55,296 nt of DNA from Hyphomicrobiales bacterium (GTDB lineage Bacteria > Pseudomonadota > Alphaproteobacteria > Rhizobiales > Methyloligellaceae): positions 1 through 55,296 of the forward strand of contig JAJFHQ010000062.1 of assembly GCA_021775525.1 (NCBI GenBank), read 5' to 3'. The position numbers and the translations under genes are program-made. Below, in pieces: positions 36,096 through 46,046 of this stretch; position 1 is the stretch's first letter; every line of letters begins with the position of its first letter. The notes below the pieces were generated by a model. That model saw only the letters and a list, made by a program, of their open reading frames with translations, was not told the origin of the DNA and did no database searches.

Positions 36096-36125
36096 ATGGC
36101 GGCGAAATCTTCGCCGCCATTTTTT
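36096..36125. terminator. Bidirectional terminator between the chemoreceptor gene and ahcY
   Basis: ATGGCGGCGAA (36096-36106) pairs perfectly with TTCGCCGCCAT (36110-36120) over 11 bases, with a three-base loop, followed by TTTTT (36121-36125). AAAA before the stem (36091-36094) gives a U tract for the minus strand as well. Confidence 0.9.
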
Positions 36126-36149
36126 ATGTGCCAACCAAAGTATGCCAGG

Positions 36150-37535
36150 CTAATACCGGTAGTGCTCCGGCTTGTAGGGACCTTCGGTTTTCACACCGAT
36201 ATAGTCTGCCTGTTCGTCCGAGAGTTCCGTCAAAGTGACACCCAGCTTGTCGAGATGGAGGCGGGCTACTTTTTCGTCCAGATGCTTGGGCAGCACATAG
36301 ACTTCGTTCTTGTAGTCATCGCCCCTGACCCAGAGCTCGATCTGCGCCAACACCTGGTTGGTGAAGGAGGCGCTCATTACGAAACTGGGATGTCCCGTTG
36401 CGTTGCCAAGATTGAGCAGCCGTCCCTCTGAAAGCAATATCATCCGCTTGCCGTCAGGAAACTCGATCATGTCCACCTGCGGCTTGATGTTGGTCCATTT
36501 GAGATTCTTGAGCTGTGCCACCTGAATTTCATTGTCGAAATGACCGATATTGCCGACGATGGCCATGTCCTTCATATCCCGCATGTCCTCGAGAGTGATG
36601 ACGTCCTTGTTGCCGGTGGTGGTAATGAAAATATCCGCCGTCGGGGCGGCTTCTTTCAGCGTGACCACCTCGAAACCGTCCATGGAGGCCTGCAGCGCGC
36701 ATATGGGATCGACTTCAGTCACCTTCACCCGCGCACCTGCGCCGCGCAGGGACAGCGCCGAGCCTTTGCCCACATCGCCATAACCGCACACCACCGCGAC
36801 CTTGCCGGCCATCATGGTATCAGTTGCGCGGCGAATGCCATCTACGAGGGATTCCTTGCATCCATACTTGTTGTCGAACTTCGACTTGGTAACGCTGTCG
36901 TTGACGTTAAATGCCGGGAAAGGCAGCAAGCCCTTTTCCACCAGCTGGTAGAGACGGTGAACGCCCGTGGTTGTTTCCTCGCTCACGCCCTGGATTTTTT
37001 CGCGTTGAGCTGTAAACCAGCCCGGGTCAGACGCCATGCGCTTCTTGATCTGGGCGAAGAAATATTCTTCTTCTTCAGATTGCGGAGATTCAATGAGGTC
37101 CGTTTCGCCTGCCTCAACGCGCGCACCGACGATAATATACATGGTCGCATCGCCGCCATCGTCGAGGATCATGTTGGCGCCATCGTCGAACAGAAATATC
37201 TTGTCGGCGTAATCCCAGTATTCTTCCAATGTTTCGCCTTTTACAGCGAACACCGGGACACCGGCCTCGGCGATCGCCGCTGCGGCGTGATCCTGGGTGG
37301 AGAAAATGTTGCATGATGCCCAGCGTACATCCGCCCCAAGGGCCGTCAGGGTCTCAATCAGCACAGCCGTCTGGATGGTCATGTGCAGTGAGCCGGCGAT
37401 GCGTGCACCCTTCAGCGGTTTTTCACTGCCATACTCCTCGCGGATGGACATGAGCCCCGGCATTTCCGTTTCCGCGATATCGATTTCCTTGCGGCCAAAA
37501 TCCGCGAGCGAAATGTCTGCAACCTTGTAATCCAT
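36150..37535 (-). CDS. ahcY: Adenosylhomocysteinase
   Basis: 461 residues. It splits S-adenosylhomocysteine into homocysteine and adenosine, keeping methylation going. The NAD-binding block [12 protein letters not shown] is present, along with the N-terminal [22 protein letters not shown] block and the C-terminal KPEHYRY. Length is that of the longer bacterial form. It lies divergently from the TadG-like gene. A palindromic site at 37640-37659 upstream may be an SahR operator. In relatives ahcY sits between ptsH and divL; here the TadG-like and chemoreceptor genes intervene. Confidence 0.97.
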   Translation of the reverse strand: MDYKVADISLADFGRKEIDIAETEMPGLMSIREEYGSEKPLKGARIAGSLHMTIQTAVLIETLTALGADVRWASCNIFSTQDHAAAAIAEAGVPVFAVKGETLEEYWDYADKIFLFDDGANMILDDGGDATMYIIVGARVEAGETDLIESPQSEEEEYFFAQIKKRMASDPGWFTAQREKIQGVSEETTTGVHRLYQLVEKGLLPFPAFNVNDSVTKSKFDNKYGCKESLVDGIRRATDTMMAGKVAVVCGYGDVGKGSALSLRGAGARVKVTEVDPICALQASMDGFEVVTLKEAAPTADIFITTTGNKDVITLEDMRDMKDMAIVGNIGHFDNEIQVAQLKNLKWTNIKPQVDMIEFPDGKRMILLSEGRLLNLGNATGHPSFVMSASFTNQVLAQIELWVRGDDYKNEVYVLPKHLDEKVARLHLDKLGVTLTELSDEQADYIGVKTEGPYKPEHYRY

Positions 37536-37844
37536 AACTCGTGCCCTTTTGATATTGCGGCTGCCGGATGCTCAGGCGGCGGCATGCGCATGTTTGGAAG
37601 CGCATCTCTTAGCCCAGCGCCCCGCGGGATGCAACAACGATATAAAGAAATCGTTATGTCTTTTCACAGGGGGCGGTTTTATCCCTATTAGACTCTTAAT
37701 TATTCAATGAAAATTTTTGCTATCGGGTAACAGAATCGCAACGCAACTATGGTCAAATTCAACCGTGCGCTGATCTGTGGTCCCAAGCTAAGCGGCTTTT
37801 AAAACCATCACATCCCATTGAGTTCAGTAAAGAGATTCAAAGTC
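37536..37844. other. Divergent intergenic region between ahcY and the TadG-like gene
   Basis: 309 bases, no credible gene. It contains the candidate SahR site (37640-37659). The part from 37665 to 37730 is A+T rich and could hold the TadG-like promoter. I looked for the folded elements expected of a SAH riboswitch near the ahcY start and saw none that convinced me. Confidence 0.5.
37640..37659. promoter_or_regulatory. Candidate SahR-type operator upstream of ahcY
   Basis: A 20-base imperfect palindrome with halves ATATAAAGA and TCGTTATGT about a two-base centre (7 of 9 pairs match), 105 bases upstream of the ahcY start. From memory, SahR, an ArsR-type repressor of SAH recycling genes in proteobacteria, binds sites with ATAAAG…CTTTAT-like halves upstream of ahcY. 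No sahR gene is in the window, so this rests on position and shape. Confidence 0.4.
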
Positions 37845-39410
37845 ATGGCCGCAAAATCCTCAACTCTGAATATGTTGAACCGGGTGTTTTCCAGCGCTGG
37901 TGAACGCGCCGCCCGACTGGTGCGCAATTTCAGTGCGGATCGTGCCGGGGCGGTGGTCCTGCTGTTTGGACTGACCCTGATCCCGATTCTCGGTTTCGTT
38001 GGGGGTGCCATCGACTATGCCAATGCCTACCGGAACCGGGCCAAGCTGCAAAACGCATTGGACTCAGCCGCACTGACAGCGGGCCGGGCCATCGATATGG
38101 GTCAATCTGAATCCGATGCACAGACAGCCGCCGCGAAGGTCATGGAAGCCAATCTCGGCGCCGGTTTTCCACCCTATTCCTCAAATTTCAATATCGACAC
38201 CACGGCCAAGACGGTGCTCGCCACGGCGAATATGAATGTAGATACCTATATTCTTGGCGTGATGGGCTTTGACTATTTGCCGGTCGCCACAACCAGTGCT
38301 GTCAAGCTGCCGAATGGCAAGGTCGAGGTTGTTATGGTGCTCGACAATTCAGGTTCGATGGGTGGCTCGAAACTCACATCGTTGAAAAACGCGGCCACCA
38401 GCCTGACTGAAATTTTGTACGATGCCACGACCATTCCTGACTATGTGAAAGTAGGCCTTGTGCCATTTGCGGCATCTGTCAATGTCGGCACGGGATATTC
38501 TAATGCATCATGGATGGACACCACGGGCCAGTCTTCAATTCACACTGAGAATATCAAAGATTCTCTCACGCGATGGACTCTGTTAAATCGCATGAACAAC
38601 ACGAGCTGGGGCGGTTGCGTCGAGGTTCGCCCTTCACCGCATGACACAGATGATACGACTGCCGGTACCGGCGGAGGTGACAGCTATTTCGTTCCTACAT
38701 TCGCTCCTGATGAGCCGGACAACGAATGGGATACCTATTACAATAGCTATCTCGATGACAGCGACGGCACCTGCAAAAAAGATCCTCCGAGCGAGATAAA
38801 AGCGCAGGAAAGAGCGTGCAAATATAAAAATGAGACGCCCAGTGGTGGCAGCGGTCCAAACTATATGTGCACCTCCCGGGCGATCACACCTCTGACCGCG
38901 ACGGAATCGACGGTGACCAGCGCCATCAACAATATGATTGCCTCGGGCGCGACCAATATCATGGAAGGCGTTATGTGGGGTTGGCGCACGCTCTCGCCCA
39001 GCGAACCCTTCACCGAAGGCCGCGCCTATGAAGATGACGACAATCGCAAAGTCATGATCATCATGACCGACGGCGCCAACACCCATTACGGCATGTCAAA
39101 CCAGAACATGTCGCGCTACTCAGCCTTCGGGTTCGCCAAGAATGGCCGGCTGCGCAGCCCTACCAGCTCCTCATCATCACTGGTTACTGCGATGAATGAT
39201 AAAACCAGCGAGGCCTGCACAAATGCCAAGGCGCAGGACATCCTGGTCTACACAATTGCTTTCGACATCAGTGACCCTGACACGCTGGCACTCCTGGAAG
39301 GTTGCGCGACTTCATCGTCACGCGCTTTCGACATTGATGACGGCGACGCGCTCGTTGCTGTGTTCGAGGCGATTGCCGGTGAAATCAACAAGCTGCGCAT
39401 CACCAGCTAA
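37845..39410 (+). CDS. TadG-like pilus assembly protein with von Willebrand A domain
   Basis: 521 residues from ATG 37845. After a basic N-terminus a membrane helix (about residues 37-58) carries the Tad/TadE-like region, followed by YRNRAKLQNALDSAALTAGRA, typical of TadG. A von Willebrand factor A domain follows, with the metal site DNSGSMGG and later MTDGANTHYG and FDISDPDTLALLEGCA. A ~100-residue Asp/Gly/Ser-rich loop with several Cys interrupts the A domain (about residues 255-345). TadG normally works with the Tad pilus, but no other tad genes are present. Its 3' end overlaps the convergent ptsH by four bases. Confidence 0.82.
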   Translation: MAAKSSTLNMLNRVFSSAGERAARLVRNFSADRAGAVVLLFGLTLIPILGFVGGAIDYANAYRNRAKLQNALDSAALTAGRAIDMGQSESDAQTAAAKVMEANLGAGFPPYSSNFNIDTTAKTVLATANMNVDTYILGVMGFDYLPVATTSAVKLPNGKVEVVMVLDNSGSMGGSKLTSLKNAATSLTEILYDATTIPDYVKVGLVPFAASVNVGTGYSNASWMDTTGQSSIHTENIKDSLTRWTLLNRMNNTSWGGCVEVRPSPHDTDDTTAGTGGGDSYFVPTFAPDEPDNEWDTYYNSYLDDSDGTCKKDPPSEIKAQERACKYKNETPSGGSGPNYMCTSRAITPLTATESTVTSAINNMIASGATNIMEGVMWGWRTLSPSEPFTEGRAYEDDDNRKVMIIMTDGANTHYGMSNQNMSRYSAFGFAKNGRLRSPTSSSSSLVTAMNDKTSEACTNAKAQDILVYTIAFDISDPDTLALLEGCATSSSRAFDIDDGDALVAVFEAIAGEINKLRITS

Positions 39411-39718
39411 TTGTCTTCGTTGAAGCCATCCTTGACGAGAGCAAGCAGCGCTTCCAGCGCCTCGTGCGCCTGAGGTCCTTCGCACTCAATAAGGACCGCG
39501 TTGCCCTGCGCGGCGGCCAGCATCATCAGCCCCATGATGGAGGTTCCCAGAACGGTTTGGCCCTCGCGTGTGACCTTCACCTCGGCATCGTATGTCTCGG
39601 CGCATTTCACAAATTTTGCCGAGGCGCGGGCATGCAGTCCCTTGAGATTGGGTATGATAATCTCGCTGGAGCAGTCCGCGCCAGAGTGCCCGTCCTGCGG
39701 TGTATCCCCGTCCGCCAC
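39407..39718 (-). CDS. ptsH: Phosphocarrier protein HPr
   Basis: 103 residues, GTG start. The active His29 lies in LKGLHARASAKFV and receives phosphate from EI. Ser60 in GTSIMGLMML matches the regulatory Ser phosphorylated by HprK. The first ~18 residues extend beyond standard HPr and are Asp/Gly-rich. It follows the EIIA gene by 10 bases. With EIIA and HprK but no EIIB or EIIC here, it belongs to a regulatory rather than sugar-transporting PTS. Its end overlaps the TadG-like gene on the other strand. Confidence 0.94.
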   Translation of the reverse strand: MADGDTPQDGHSGADCSSEIIIPNLKGLHARASAKFVKCAETYDAEVKVTREGQTVLGTSIMGLMMLAAAQGNAVLIECEGPQAHEALEALLALVKDGFNEDN

Positions 39719-39728
39719 TATGACCGGC

Positions 39729-40130
39729 TCATTTCTCGTTCAGGATCTTGCTGGCGACCGAGATATATTTGCGCCCGGCATCCTGGGCTTCCGAAATTGC
39801 CTGGCCCAGTTCGCTTTCCCCGCGAATGCTGGCGAGCTTGATAAGCATCGGCAGATTAACACCTGCGATGACCTCGACCTTGGCCTGTTCCATGACAGAT
39901 ATCGCCAGATTGGAGGGTGTACCGCCAAACATGTCGGTCAGCAGGATAGCGCCCTTGCCGCTATCAACAGCATTCACGGCTTCTACGATTTCGCTACGGC
40001 GGGTTTCCATATCGTCATTGGGGCCAATAGATATCGCAACCACCTGTTCCTGGGGTCCGTGGACATGCTCCAGCGCCGCCAGGAATTCCTGCGCCAGGTC
40101 CCCGTGGGTCACGACCACAAGTCCGATCAT
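39729..40130 (-). CDS. PTS EIIA component, mannose-type fold
   Basis: 133 residues. His9 in VVVTHGDLA is the phosphorylation site of the EIIA-Man family, and LTDMFGGTPSN matches the conserved second block. In alphaproteobacteria this protein takes phosphate from HPr as an end point of a regulatory relay; I recall it being called ManX or EIIAMan. No EIIB or EIIC is encoded nearby, which supports a signalling role. It lies between hprK and ptsH, 142 bases after hprK. Confidence 0.93.
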   Translation of the reverse strand: MIGLVVVTHGDLAQEFLAALEHVHGPQEQVVAISIGPNDDMETRRSEIVEAVNAVDSGKGAILLTDMFGGTPSNLAISVMEQAKVEVIAGVNLPMLIKLASIRGESELGQAISEAQDAGRKYISVASKILNEK

Positions 40131-40272
40131 TGTTATTCCCCCTCAACTGCGCACAACTAAACTCTTGTCCCGCCACCGCCTTATATAAGCGCGGAAGCAG
40201 CACCACACTTTGTATTCGCTTCGCGTCTAACGCAAGCGGCATGACATCGTATATTCCGACAAACTACTTGAC

Positions 40273-40761
40273 TTAAATCCGGCCTGTCAGGACCAGCTTG
40301 AGCTTGACCGGGCTTGAGACTTCAAACGGGTCCAGTTTCAGTTGCGGTACGCAAACGCCGAGCACCCCCTCGCAAGGCAGCGGATCGGGCGGCAGGCGCG
40401 GCACGTCCTCCGCATTCACCAGATCTACGATTACAACAAGAGTTGCTGATGTACGATGGTCCACCTCAACAATGCCCACTCCGCGCACTTCTAGGCGCCC
40501 GGCAATTGTGCCGGGCGGGCGGGCGAGAAGCGTATCGCCATCGCGGGACAGGAGCACCTGATCGTCCGCTACGAGCCTTGCGCCCTGCGCCGATGAGTCA
40601 CCAACGCCAAATTGAGAGATGAACCGCAGCGCCAGGTCGGACTTGCCGGAGCCGGGCGCACCCCTCAGCAGCGCCCCCCTCACATTGCCATCGGGACCGA
40701 TTATGGAAATACAGGTACCGTGAACAAGCAGGCTTCCGACAGTTCCATCCGCCGCCAGCAT
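40273..40761 (-). CDS. hprK: HPr kinase/phosphorylase, short alphaproteobacterial form
   Basis: 162 residues, about half the length of Gram-positive HprK. The N-terminal domain is missing and only the kinase core remains, as is normal in alphaproteobacteria. The P-loop is RGAPGSGKSDLALR (residues 33-46) and is followed by LVADDQVLL. It phosphorylates the regulatory Ser of HPr, adjusting the relay. It begins one base after the chvG stop, so it is likely in one operon with chvI-chvG. This links the envelope-sensing two-component system to the PTS. Confidence 0.94.
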   Translation of the reverse strand: MLAADGTVGSLLVHGTCISIIGPDGNVRGALLRGAPGSGKSDLALRFISQFGVGDSSAQGARLVADDQVLLSRDGDTLLARPPGTIAGRLEVRGVGIVEVDHRTSATLVVIVDLVNAEDVPRLPPDPLPCEGVLGVCVPQLKLDPFEVSSPVKLKLVLTGRI

Positions 40762-40762
40762 G

Positions 40763-42580
40763 TCAGGTCCTTTTCACCACGGCTGCTGGCAGCCGGATGA
40801 CGAAACGGGCACCGCGCGGTTTAGCTGCCCGGCGCGCGCCCTTGCCGGACCGGGCAGGCGTAATGCAGTTCTCGGCCCATATCTTGCCGCCATGGGCGGT
40901 CACTATCTGCTGGGAGATATTCAGTCCAAGGCCGGAATTCTTGCCAAACGCATCCTCGCCGGGCCGATCAGTATAGAAACGATCAAATATCCGATCCAGA
41001 TTGTCCGGTGGAATTCCAGGGCCTTCGTCCTCGACCGCGATTTCAACTTCCCCGCCGATACGCCGCGCCGATACCGAAACCGTGCCGCGTACCGGTGAGA
41101 AAGAGACCGCATTGTCGAGCAGGTTTGTGATGACCTGCCCCAGGCGGCTGTCATGGCCGATGACCCTGTAGCGGTTGGGCCGGCGTGAATTGGTCTCGGG
41201 AATATCTAGCACGATCTTCCGCGACTGGCCGCGTATGGACTGGGTGAAGGCCGGTATAATGGTGTTGAGCATGTGGATGACATCCACCGGTTCAGCATCT
41301 TCGCGGGTCAGTTCTGCGTCCAGACGAGAGGCGTTGGAAATATCGGAAATGAGACGATCAAGCCTTAGTACGTCCTCACCGATGATGTCCATGAGGCGCT
41401 GGCGCGACTCCTTGGTCTTGACCCGCGGCAGTGTTTCCGCAGCGCTGCGTAACGATGTCAGAGGATTCTTGAGTTCATGGGCCACGTCGGCGGCGAAGCT
41501 CTCGATAGCGTCCATGCGCCGGTAGAGCGCCGACGTCATATCTCGCAGCGCCCCGGACAAATGACCAATCTCATCGGAGCGGTATGTGTAGTCGGGAATC
41601 TCCGCTCGCGCCTTGATACGCCGGCGCACATGATCTGCCGCATTTGACAAATCGCGCATCGGCCCCGCGATGGTATGTGCCATCAGCACCGATAGCAGCA
41701 TCGAAACCGCCGCTGCATAAAGACCCATACGAATAATTTCCCAGCGTTCGCTGGCGACGATGCCGTCAATGTCGCCGCCCCGTGTCGACAGCAGCAGGAC
41801 GCCAAGCACGGCTCGTACCGGCTGGATGGGAACTGCAACCGAGACAATCAACTCGCTCCGTTCATTGACCCGGACAATCGGAACTGACACGCCACTGAGT
41901 GCGGAGGCCACCTCGGTGATCTGCTTGCCATTGATGCTGCTCGCATCTATGGAAGACGGCAACTGCTGCGGCCAGAGCCAGCTGGAAAACTGACGCCAGT
42001 ATTTCGTGAGCAGGTCCGGTTTTTCCCCGCTGGGTGGCGGCAGGTCATAGCGCAGAATCTGACCGCGCGAATAGAGCGTATCTGAATCGAGGATCAGCGC
42101 TCCGCTACGGTCGAAAATGCGCGCCCGTGTTTTTGTTGGCCGGATCAGGTCACGCAACTCGGGTGCAGCGCGCTCAGGATTGATCGAGAACTCAAGTGAC
42201 CCAAGACCCTGGTCGGACTGAGCAATCCCACTATTCTTGCCTGCGCTCTCGGTTTGCAGCGCCGGCTCGATTTCCAGCACCACCTGCTCGGTGTCGATGG
42301 CAGCCGAGGCGCCGATTGCGCTGGCGATGATCTCTCCCTGCGTGAGCAGGGACTGCACCTTGGCGTCAATCAGCCCGGCGCGAAATTGATTCAGGAACAG
42401 AATACCGGTCACCAAGATGGCGAAACCGAACAGATTCAGAATCACGATGCGCTGCGTGAGGCTGGCAAAGGGGAAGCCGGACTCGATCTTCCTCGCAATG
42501 GCACGCAGGGCATTCAACGGACCGCGCATAAGGCGCTTGGTGCCGGAAAATGTTATTGACCGGTTTGTCTCAACCGCCAT
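40763..42580 (-). CDS. chvG: Sensor histidine kinase ChvG
   Basis: 605 residues. Two membrane helices (about residues 43-66 and 280-305) enclose a periplasmic stimulus-sensing domain. HAMP follows, then the dimerisation box VAHELKNPLTSLR with His368, and an ATPase domain (TNLLDNAVSFSP, DEGPGIPPDN, GLGLNISQQI). In Rhizobiales ChvG senses acid and envelope stress and phosphorylates ChvI; the periplasmic inhibitor ExoR is not in this window. It lies 15 bases after chvI and directly before hprK. Confidence 0.93.
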   Translation of the reverse strand: MAVETNRSITFSGTKRLMRGPLNALRAIARKIESGFPFASLTQRIVILNLFGFAILVTGILFLNQFRAGLIDAKVQSLLTQGEIIASAIGASAAIDTEQVVLEIEPALQTESAGKNSGIAQSDQGLGSLEFSINPERAAPELRDLIRPTKTRARIFDRSGALILDSDTLYSRGQILRYDLPPPSGEKPDLLTKYWRQFSSWLWPQQLPSSIDASSINGKQITEVASALSGVSVPIVRVNERSELIVSVAVPIQPVRAVLGVLLLSTRGGDIDGIVASERWEIIRMGLYAAAVSMLLSVLMAHTIAGPMRDLSNAADHVRRRIKARAEIPDYTYRSDEIGHLSGALRDMTSALYRRMDAIESFAADVAHELKNPLTSLRSAAETLPRVKTKESRQRLMDIIGEDVLRLDRLISDISNASRLDAELTREDAEPVDVIHMLNTIIPAFTQSIRGQSRKIVLDIPETNSRRPNRYRVIGHDSRLGQVITNLLDNAVSFSPVRGTVSVSARRIGGEVEIAVEDEGPGIPPDNLDRIFDRFYTDRPGEDAFGKNSGLGLNISQQIVTAHGGKIWAENCITPARSGKGARRAAKPRGARFVIRLPAAVVKRT

Positions 42581-42595
42581 TGCCAGGATTACTCA

Positions 42596-43294
42596 TCAGT
42601 TTTCTTTGAACCGATAACCCACGCCATAAAGCGTCTCGATCACATCGAAGCTGTCATCTACCAGCTTGAACTTCTTGCGAAGCCGCTTGATATGACTGTC
42701 GATCGTACGGTCATCAACATAGACCTGATCGTCATAGGCGGCATCCATCAGCGCATCCCGGCTCTTCACCACGCCGGGGCGCTGGGCGAGCGATTGCAGG
42801 ATAAGGAATTCGGTCACGGTCAACGTCACTTGTTTCCCGTCCCATTCACAGGTGTGACGCTCTGAATCCAGTTTCAGCTTGCCCCGTTCCAGAACCTTTG
42901 CGGTGTCGGTGGCGGCGGAGGTTGCCTCTCGCGGTTGCGCGCGCCGCAGCACGGCCTTGACCCGCTCAACAAGAAGGCGCTGAGAAAACGGTTTGCGGAT
43001 ATAATCGTCCGCGCCCATCTTGAGACCGAAGAGCTCATCGATTTCCTCATCCTTAGAGGTGAGAAATATTACCGGGATTTCAGTTATCTGGCGCAGCCGG
43101 CGCAGCAACTCCATCCCGTCCATGCGCGGCATCTTGATATCAAGAATGGCCATGTCCGGCGGTGAGCCCGTCAGGCCCTCCAGAGCGGAAGCACCATCAT
43201 TATAGGTCTGTGTATTATAGCCCTCGGACTCCAGCGCCATGCGCAGGGAGGTCAGGATATTCCGGTCATCGTCGACTAATGCAATTGTCGGCAT
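42596..43294 (-). CDS. chvI: Response regulator ChvI
   Basis: 232 residues. Receiver domain with acidic pocket VDDD (residues 7-10), phosphorylated Asp52 in [12 protein letters not shown], and Lys in FLTSKDEE. The C-terminal OmpR-type winged helix has [29 protein letters not shown], the ChvI-like wording. It activates envelope, exopolysaccharide and central-metabolism genes in Rhizobiales. It leads the minus-strand operon chvI-chvG-hprK-EIIA-ptsH. The HugZ-like gene and pckA lie divergently; pckA is linked to ChvI in relatives. Confidence 0.94.
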   Translation of the reverse strand: MPTIALVDDDRNILTSLRMALESEGYNTQTYNDGASALEGLTGSPPDMAILDIKMPRMDGMELLRRLRQITEIPVIFLTSKDEEIDELFGLKMGADDYIRKPFSQRLLVERVKAVLRRAQPREATSAATDTAKVLERGKLKLDSERHTCEWDGKQVTLTVTEFLILQSLAQRPGVVKSRDALMDAAYDDQVYVDDRTIDSHIKRLRKKFKLVDDSFDVIETLYGVGYRFKEN

Positions 43295-43432
43295 TTACTT
43301 GTTCCTCGCGGTAGAGAAGCGTCCCCCACGCGGCGGTCTATGGTCGCAACTTGGGCAAATTGTGGCACGATCTATAGTGCGTTGCGTCCGAAAATGTTAC
43401 TGCAATGCAATAATATGGCAAATGAGCATAAT

Positions 43433-44164
43433 ATGACAGTCCCCCAGCATGACGAGCACATAACGCCCGCGAAATGGTCCAGGGACATCATGCGCAGGGC
43501 TCTAAAGGGTTCGCTGGCGACCCTCCACCGTGAGACCGGTTACCCATATGCCTCTCTGGTTACCATCGCCGCATTGCCCGATGGCTCACCGCTTACCCTC
43601 ATTTCCACTCTTGCGGAACATACCAAAAATATTCTCAATGATCCGCGCGCTTCAATCCTGTTCGATGAAACCGGCGGCCGGGGTGACCCGCTGGAAGGTG
43701 CCCGGCTTAGCGTTTTTGGCACAATGGAAGTGGTGAGTGACCCAGCTGCGCGGGCAAGGTTTCTAACCCGCAACCCGTCAGCGGAAATGTATGCGGACTT
43801 TGATGACTTTGCATTTTATCAGCTGCGGGTCGAAGGCGCTCACTTTGTTGGCGGGTTCGGGCGCATCAACGATCTCACGGTCCAGGATCTGAAAACCGGG
43901 ATCACGGATGCTGAAGCTCTCATCGAGGCGGAAGCTGACATCGTGGAGCATATGAATGAAGACCACGCGGACGCCGTGCAGCTCTATGCAACCAAATTGC
44001 TTGGCGCACCTGAAGGGAACTGGCGGTTTGTGTCCTGCGACCCCGAAGGGTGCGACCTGGTGAGCGGAGAAACGGGGCTTCGCCTCGATTTTCCCCAGCG
44101 CGTCACTACGCCGCAAGCGGTGCGAAAAGCCCTCGTTGAACTGGTGCAAACAGCCAGAGGTTAA
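43433..44164 (+). CDS. HugZ-like pyridoxamine 5'-phosphate oxidase family protein with DUF2470
   Basis: 243 residues from ATG 43433; ATG 43415 is also possible and neither has a strong ribosome-binding site. The N-terminal split barrel (LKGSLATLHRETGYPYASLV, LISTLAEHTKNILNDPRASILF) is the FMN-binding-type fold. The C-terminus has VEHMNEDHADAVQLYA, the DUF2470 block found in HugZ haem-utilisation proteins. It may bind or break down haem, or be a general flavin reductase. No haem-uptake genes are next to it. It lies between chvI and pckA, as I recall for relatives. Confidence 0.85.
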   Translation: MTVPQHDEHITPAKWSRDIMRRALKGSLATLHRETGYPYASLVTIAALPDGSPLTLISTLAEHTKNILNDPRASILFDETGGRGDPLEGARLSVFGTMEVVSDPAARARFLTRNPSAEMYADFDDFAFYQLRVEGAHFVGGFGRINDLTVQDLKTGITDAEALIEAEADIVEHMNEDHADAVQLYATKLLGAPEGNWRFVSCDPEGCDLVSGETGLRLDFPQRVTTPQAVRKALVELVQTARG

Positions 44165-44372
44165 CCACAGTTCGTGAACATGACACCTTCATGACATGAA
44201 ATAGATTGATTCAGACGGTCAAATATAGACCAATGACTCCTTGTTAGCTCGGAAACGGTGCAATAGCGTGCGGCGCTTCTCAAAAACGGACATTTTGGGA
44301 GCCTCGGGGGATTTTTCGCACATTGCACCTCATGGCCGACAGAGAGACAAGTTGTGTTAGGGAGTGAACACA

Positions 44373-45980
44373 ATGGCGGAAGCCGGAGCCCAAAAGGCCG
44401 GTGTTATCTTGTTCCCGATTCAAAATCCGGGAACGCATCACAAAAACACGTCTGCTGACGAGCTGATCGCGCAAGCGTTGCGGCGCGAAGAAGGCAAGCT
44501 CACGGACACTGGAGCACTCACCGTCGAGACAGGTGCGCATACGGGCCGGGCGGCGAAGGACAAGTTCATTGTCCGCGACGCCTCGACCGAGGACACGGTC
44601 TGGTGGGACAATAACCAGGCCATGTCTCCAGAGCATTTCGAGGTGCTGCTGGGGGATTTCCTGGCCCATGCTGACGGCCGGGAGCTGTTCGTGCAGGAAC
44701 TGTTTGCTGGCGCCGATGAAAACCATCGGATGCCAACGCGGATTTACCTGGAATATGCCTGGCACGCACTGTTTATCCGTTATCTGCTGCGCCGGCCCGG
44801 GACATCAGAGCTGCAAGGCTTCTCGCCTGAATTTACAGTGGTAAACCTGCCGAGCTTCCGCGCCGACCCGGAACGCCACGGCTCCAATTCAGATACCGTC
44901 ATTGCCTGTGACTTCACCCGCAAGCTCGTGCTCATTGGCGGCACCTCTTATGCGGGCGAAACCAAGAAGTCGGTATTCGGCTACCTGAATTACAAGCTTC
45001 CCGCTAAAAATATCATGCCGATGCACTGCTCCGCCAACGAGGCCATGGGCGGTGGCAATTCAGCCGTATTCTTTGGCCTGTCGGGCACCGGCAAGACCAC
45101 GCTTTCGGCAGACACCAGGCGGACGCTGCTTGGCGACGACGAACACGGCTGGTCTGATAATGGCATCTTCAATTTCGAGGGCGGCTGCTACGCCAAGACC
45201 ATCAACCTGTCGCGTGAAGCCGAGCCTGAAATTTACGATGCGTCAATCCGTGCCGGCGCAGTGCTGGAGAATGTTGTCCTCAACGACGATGGCTCGCCCG
45301 ATTTCGATGACGGTTCGCTGACCGAGAATGCTCGTTCCGCCTACCCGCTGGAGTTCATTCCCAATGCCAGTGGGACCGGCACATCGGAGCATCCACAGAA
45401 TGTCGTCATGCTGACGGCGGACGCGTTCGGTGTCCTGCCTCCCATCGCCAAGCTGACACCAAGCCAGGCGATGTATCATTTCCTGTCCGGTTACACTGCG
45501 AAAGTAGCCGGCACTGAAAAGGGCCTGGACGGCGTTCAGGCAACCTTCTCTACTTGTTTCGGTGCGCCCTTCATGCCGCGTCACCCGTCAGTCTATGGCA
45601 ACCTGCTGCGCGAACTCATCGCCAAACATGACGTCGATTGCTGGCTGGTAAACACTGGCTGGACCGGTGGCGAATATGGCGTTGGTCACCGGATGCCCAT
45701 CAAGGCCACCCGGGCGCTGCTGAACGCGGCGCTCAACGGCTCACTGGCGGATGCCGAGATGCGCCGCGATCCGGTGTTCGGGTTCCAGGTTCCGCTGGAA
45801 TTGGAAGGTGTCGACAGCGCCATCCTCAACCCGCGCGACACCTGGGAAGACAAGGCAGCCTATGACGCCCAGGCCAAGGCACTGGTGGACATGTTCATCG
45901 ACAATTTCGAAAAGTTCGAGGATCACGTCGACCCCGATGTACGCGACGCCGCGCCTGCCATGCGGGACGCTGCTGAATAG
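44373..45980 (+). CDS. pckA: Phosphoenolpyruvate carboxykinase (ATP)
   Basis: 535 residues from ATG 44373, nine bases after AGGGAG; a GTG at 44364 is too close to that site. It makes PEP from oxaloacetate with ATP, the first committed step of gluconeogenesis. HCSANEAM and the P-loop GLSGTGKTT with [10 protein letters not shown] just before are classic. The metal and substrate residues in [13 protein letters not shown] and [11 protein letters not shown] are intact. It lies beside the chvI system, which regulates pckA in Rhizobiales; that regulation here is inference. A strong terminator follows. Confidence 0.97.
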   Translation: MAEAGAQKAGVILFPIQNPGTHHKNTSADELIAQALRREEGKLTDTGALTVETGAHTGRAAKDKFIVRDASTEDTVWWDNNQAMSPEHFEVLLGDFLAHADGRELFVQELFAGADENHRMPTRIYLEYAWHALFIRYLLRRPGTSELQGFSPEFTVVNLPSFRADPERHGSNSDTVIACDFTRKLVLIGGTSYAGETKKSVFGYLNYKLPAKNIMPMHCSANEAMGGGNSAVFFGLSGTGKTTLSADTRRTLLGDDEHGWSDNGIFNFEGGCYAKTINLSREAEPEIYDASIRAGAVLENVVLNDDGSPDFDDGSLTENARSAYPLEFIPNASGTGTSEHPQNVVMLTADAFGVLPPIAKLTPSQAMYHFLSGYTAKVAGTEKGLDGVQATFSTCFGAPFMPRHPSVYGNLLRELIAKHDVDCWLVNTGWTGGEYGVGHRMPIKATRALLNAALNGSLADAEMRRDPVFGFQVPLELEGVDSAILNPRDTWEDKAAYDAQAKALVDMFIDNFEKFEDHVDPDVRDAAPAMRDAAE

Positions 45981-46006
45981 ACTTTCTTTGCATATCGAGA
46001 CGACCC

Positions 46007-46032
46007 AAGGGAGGCTTCGGCCTCCCTTTTTT
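46007..46032 (+). terminator. Rho-independent terminator after pckA
   Basis: AAGGGAGGC (46007-46015), a TTCG tetraloop (46016-46019) and GCCTCCCTT (46020-46028) form a nine-pair stem, followed by T to 46032. TTCG closed by C-G is a very stable loop. Confidence 0.93.
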
Positions 46033-46046
46033 ATTGGGGGTCTGCC

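Noticed and set aside
37536-37660. SAH riboswitch upstream of ahcY
   Set aside because: No conserved core or pseudoknot-like pairing was evident. The palindrome suits a protein operator better.
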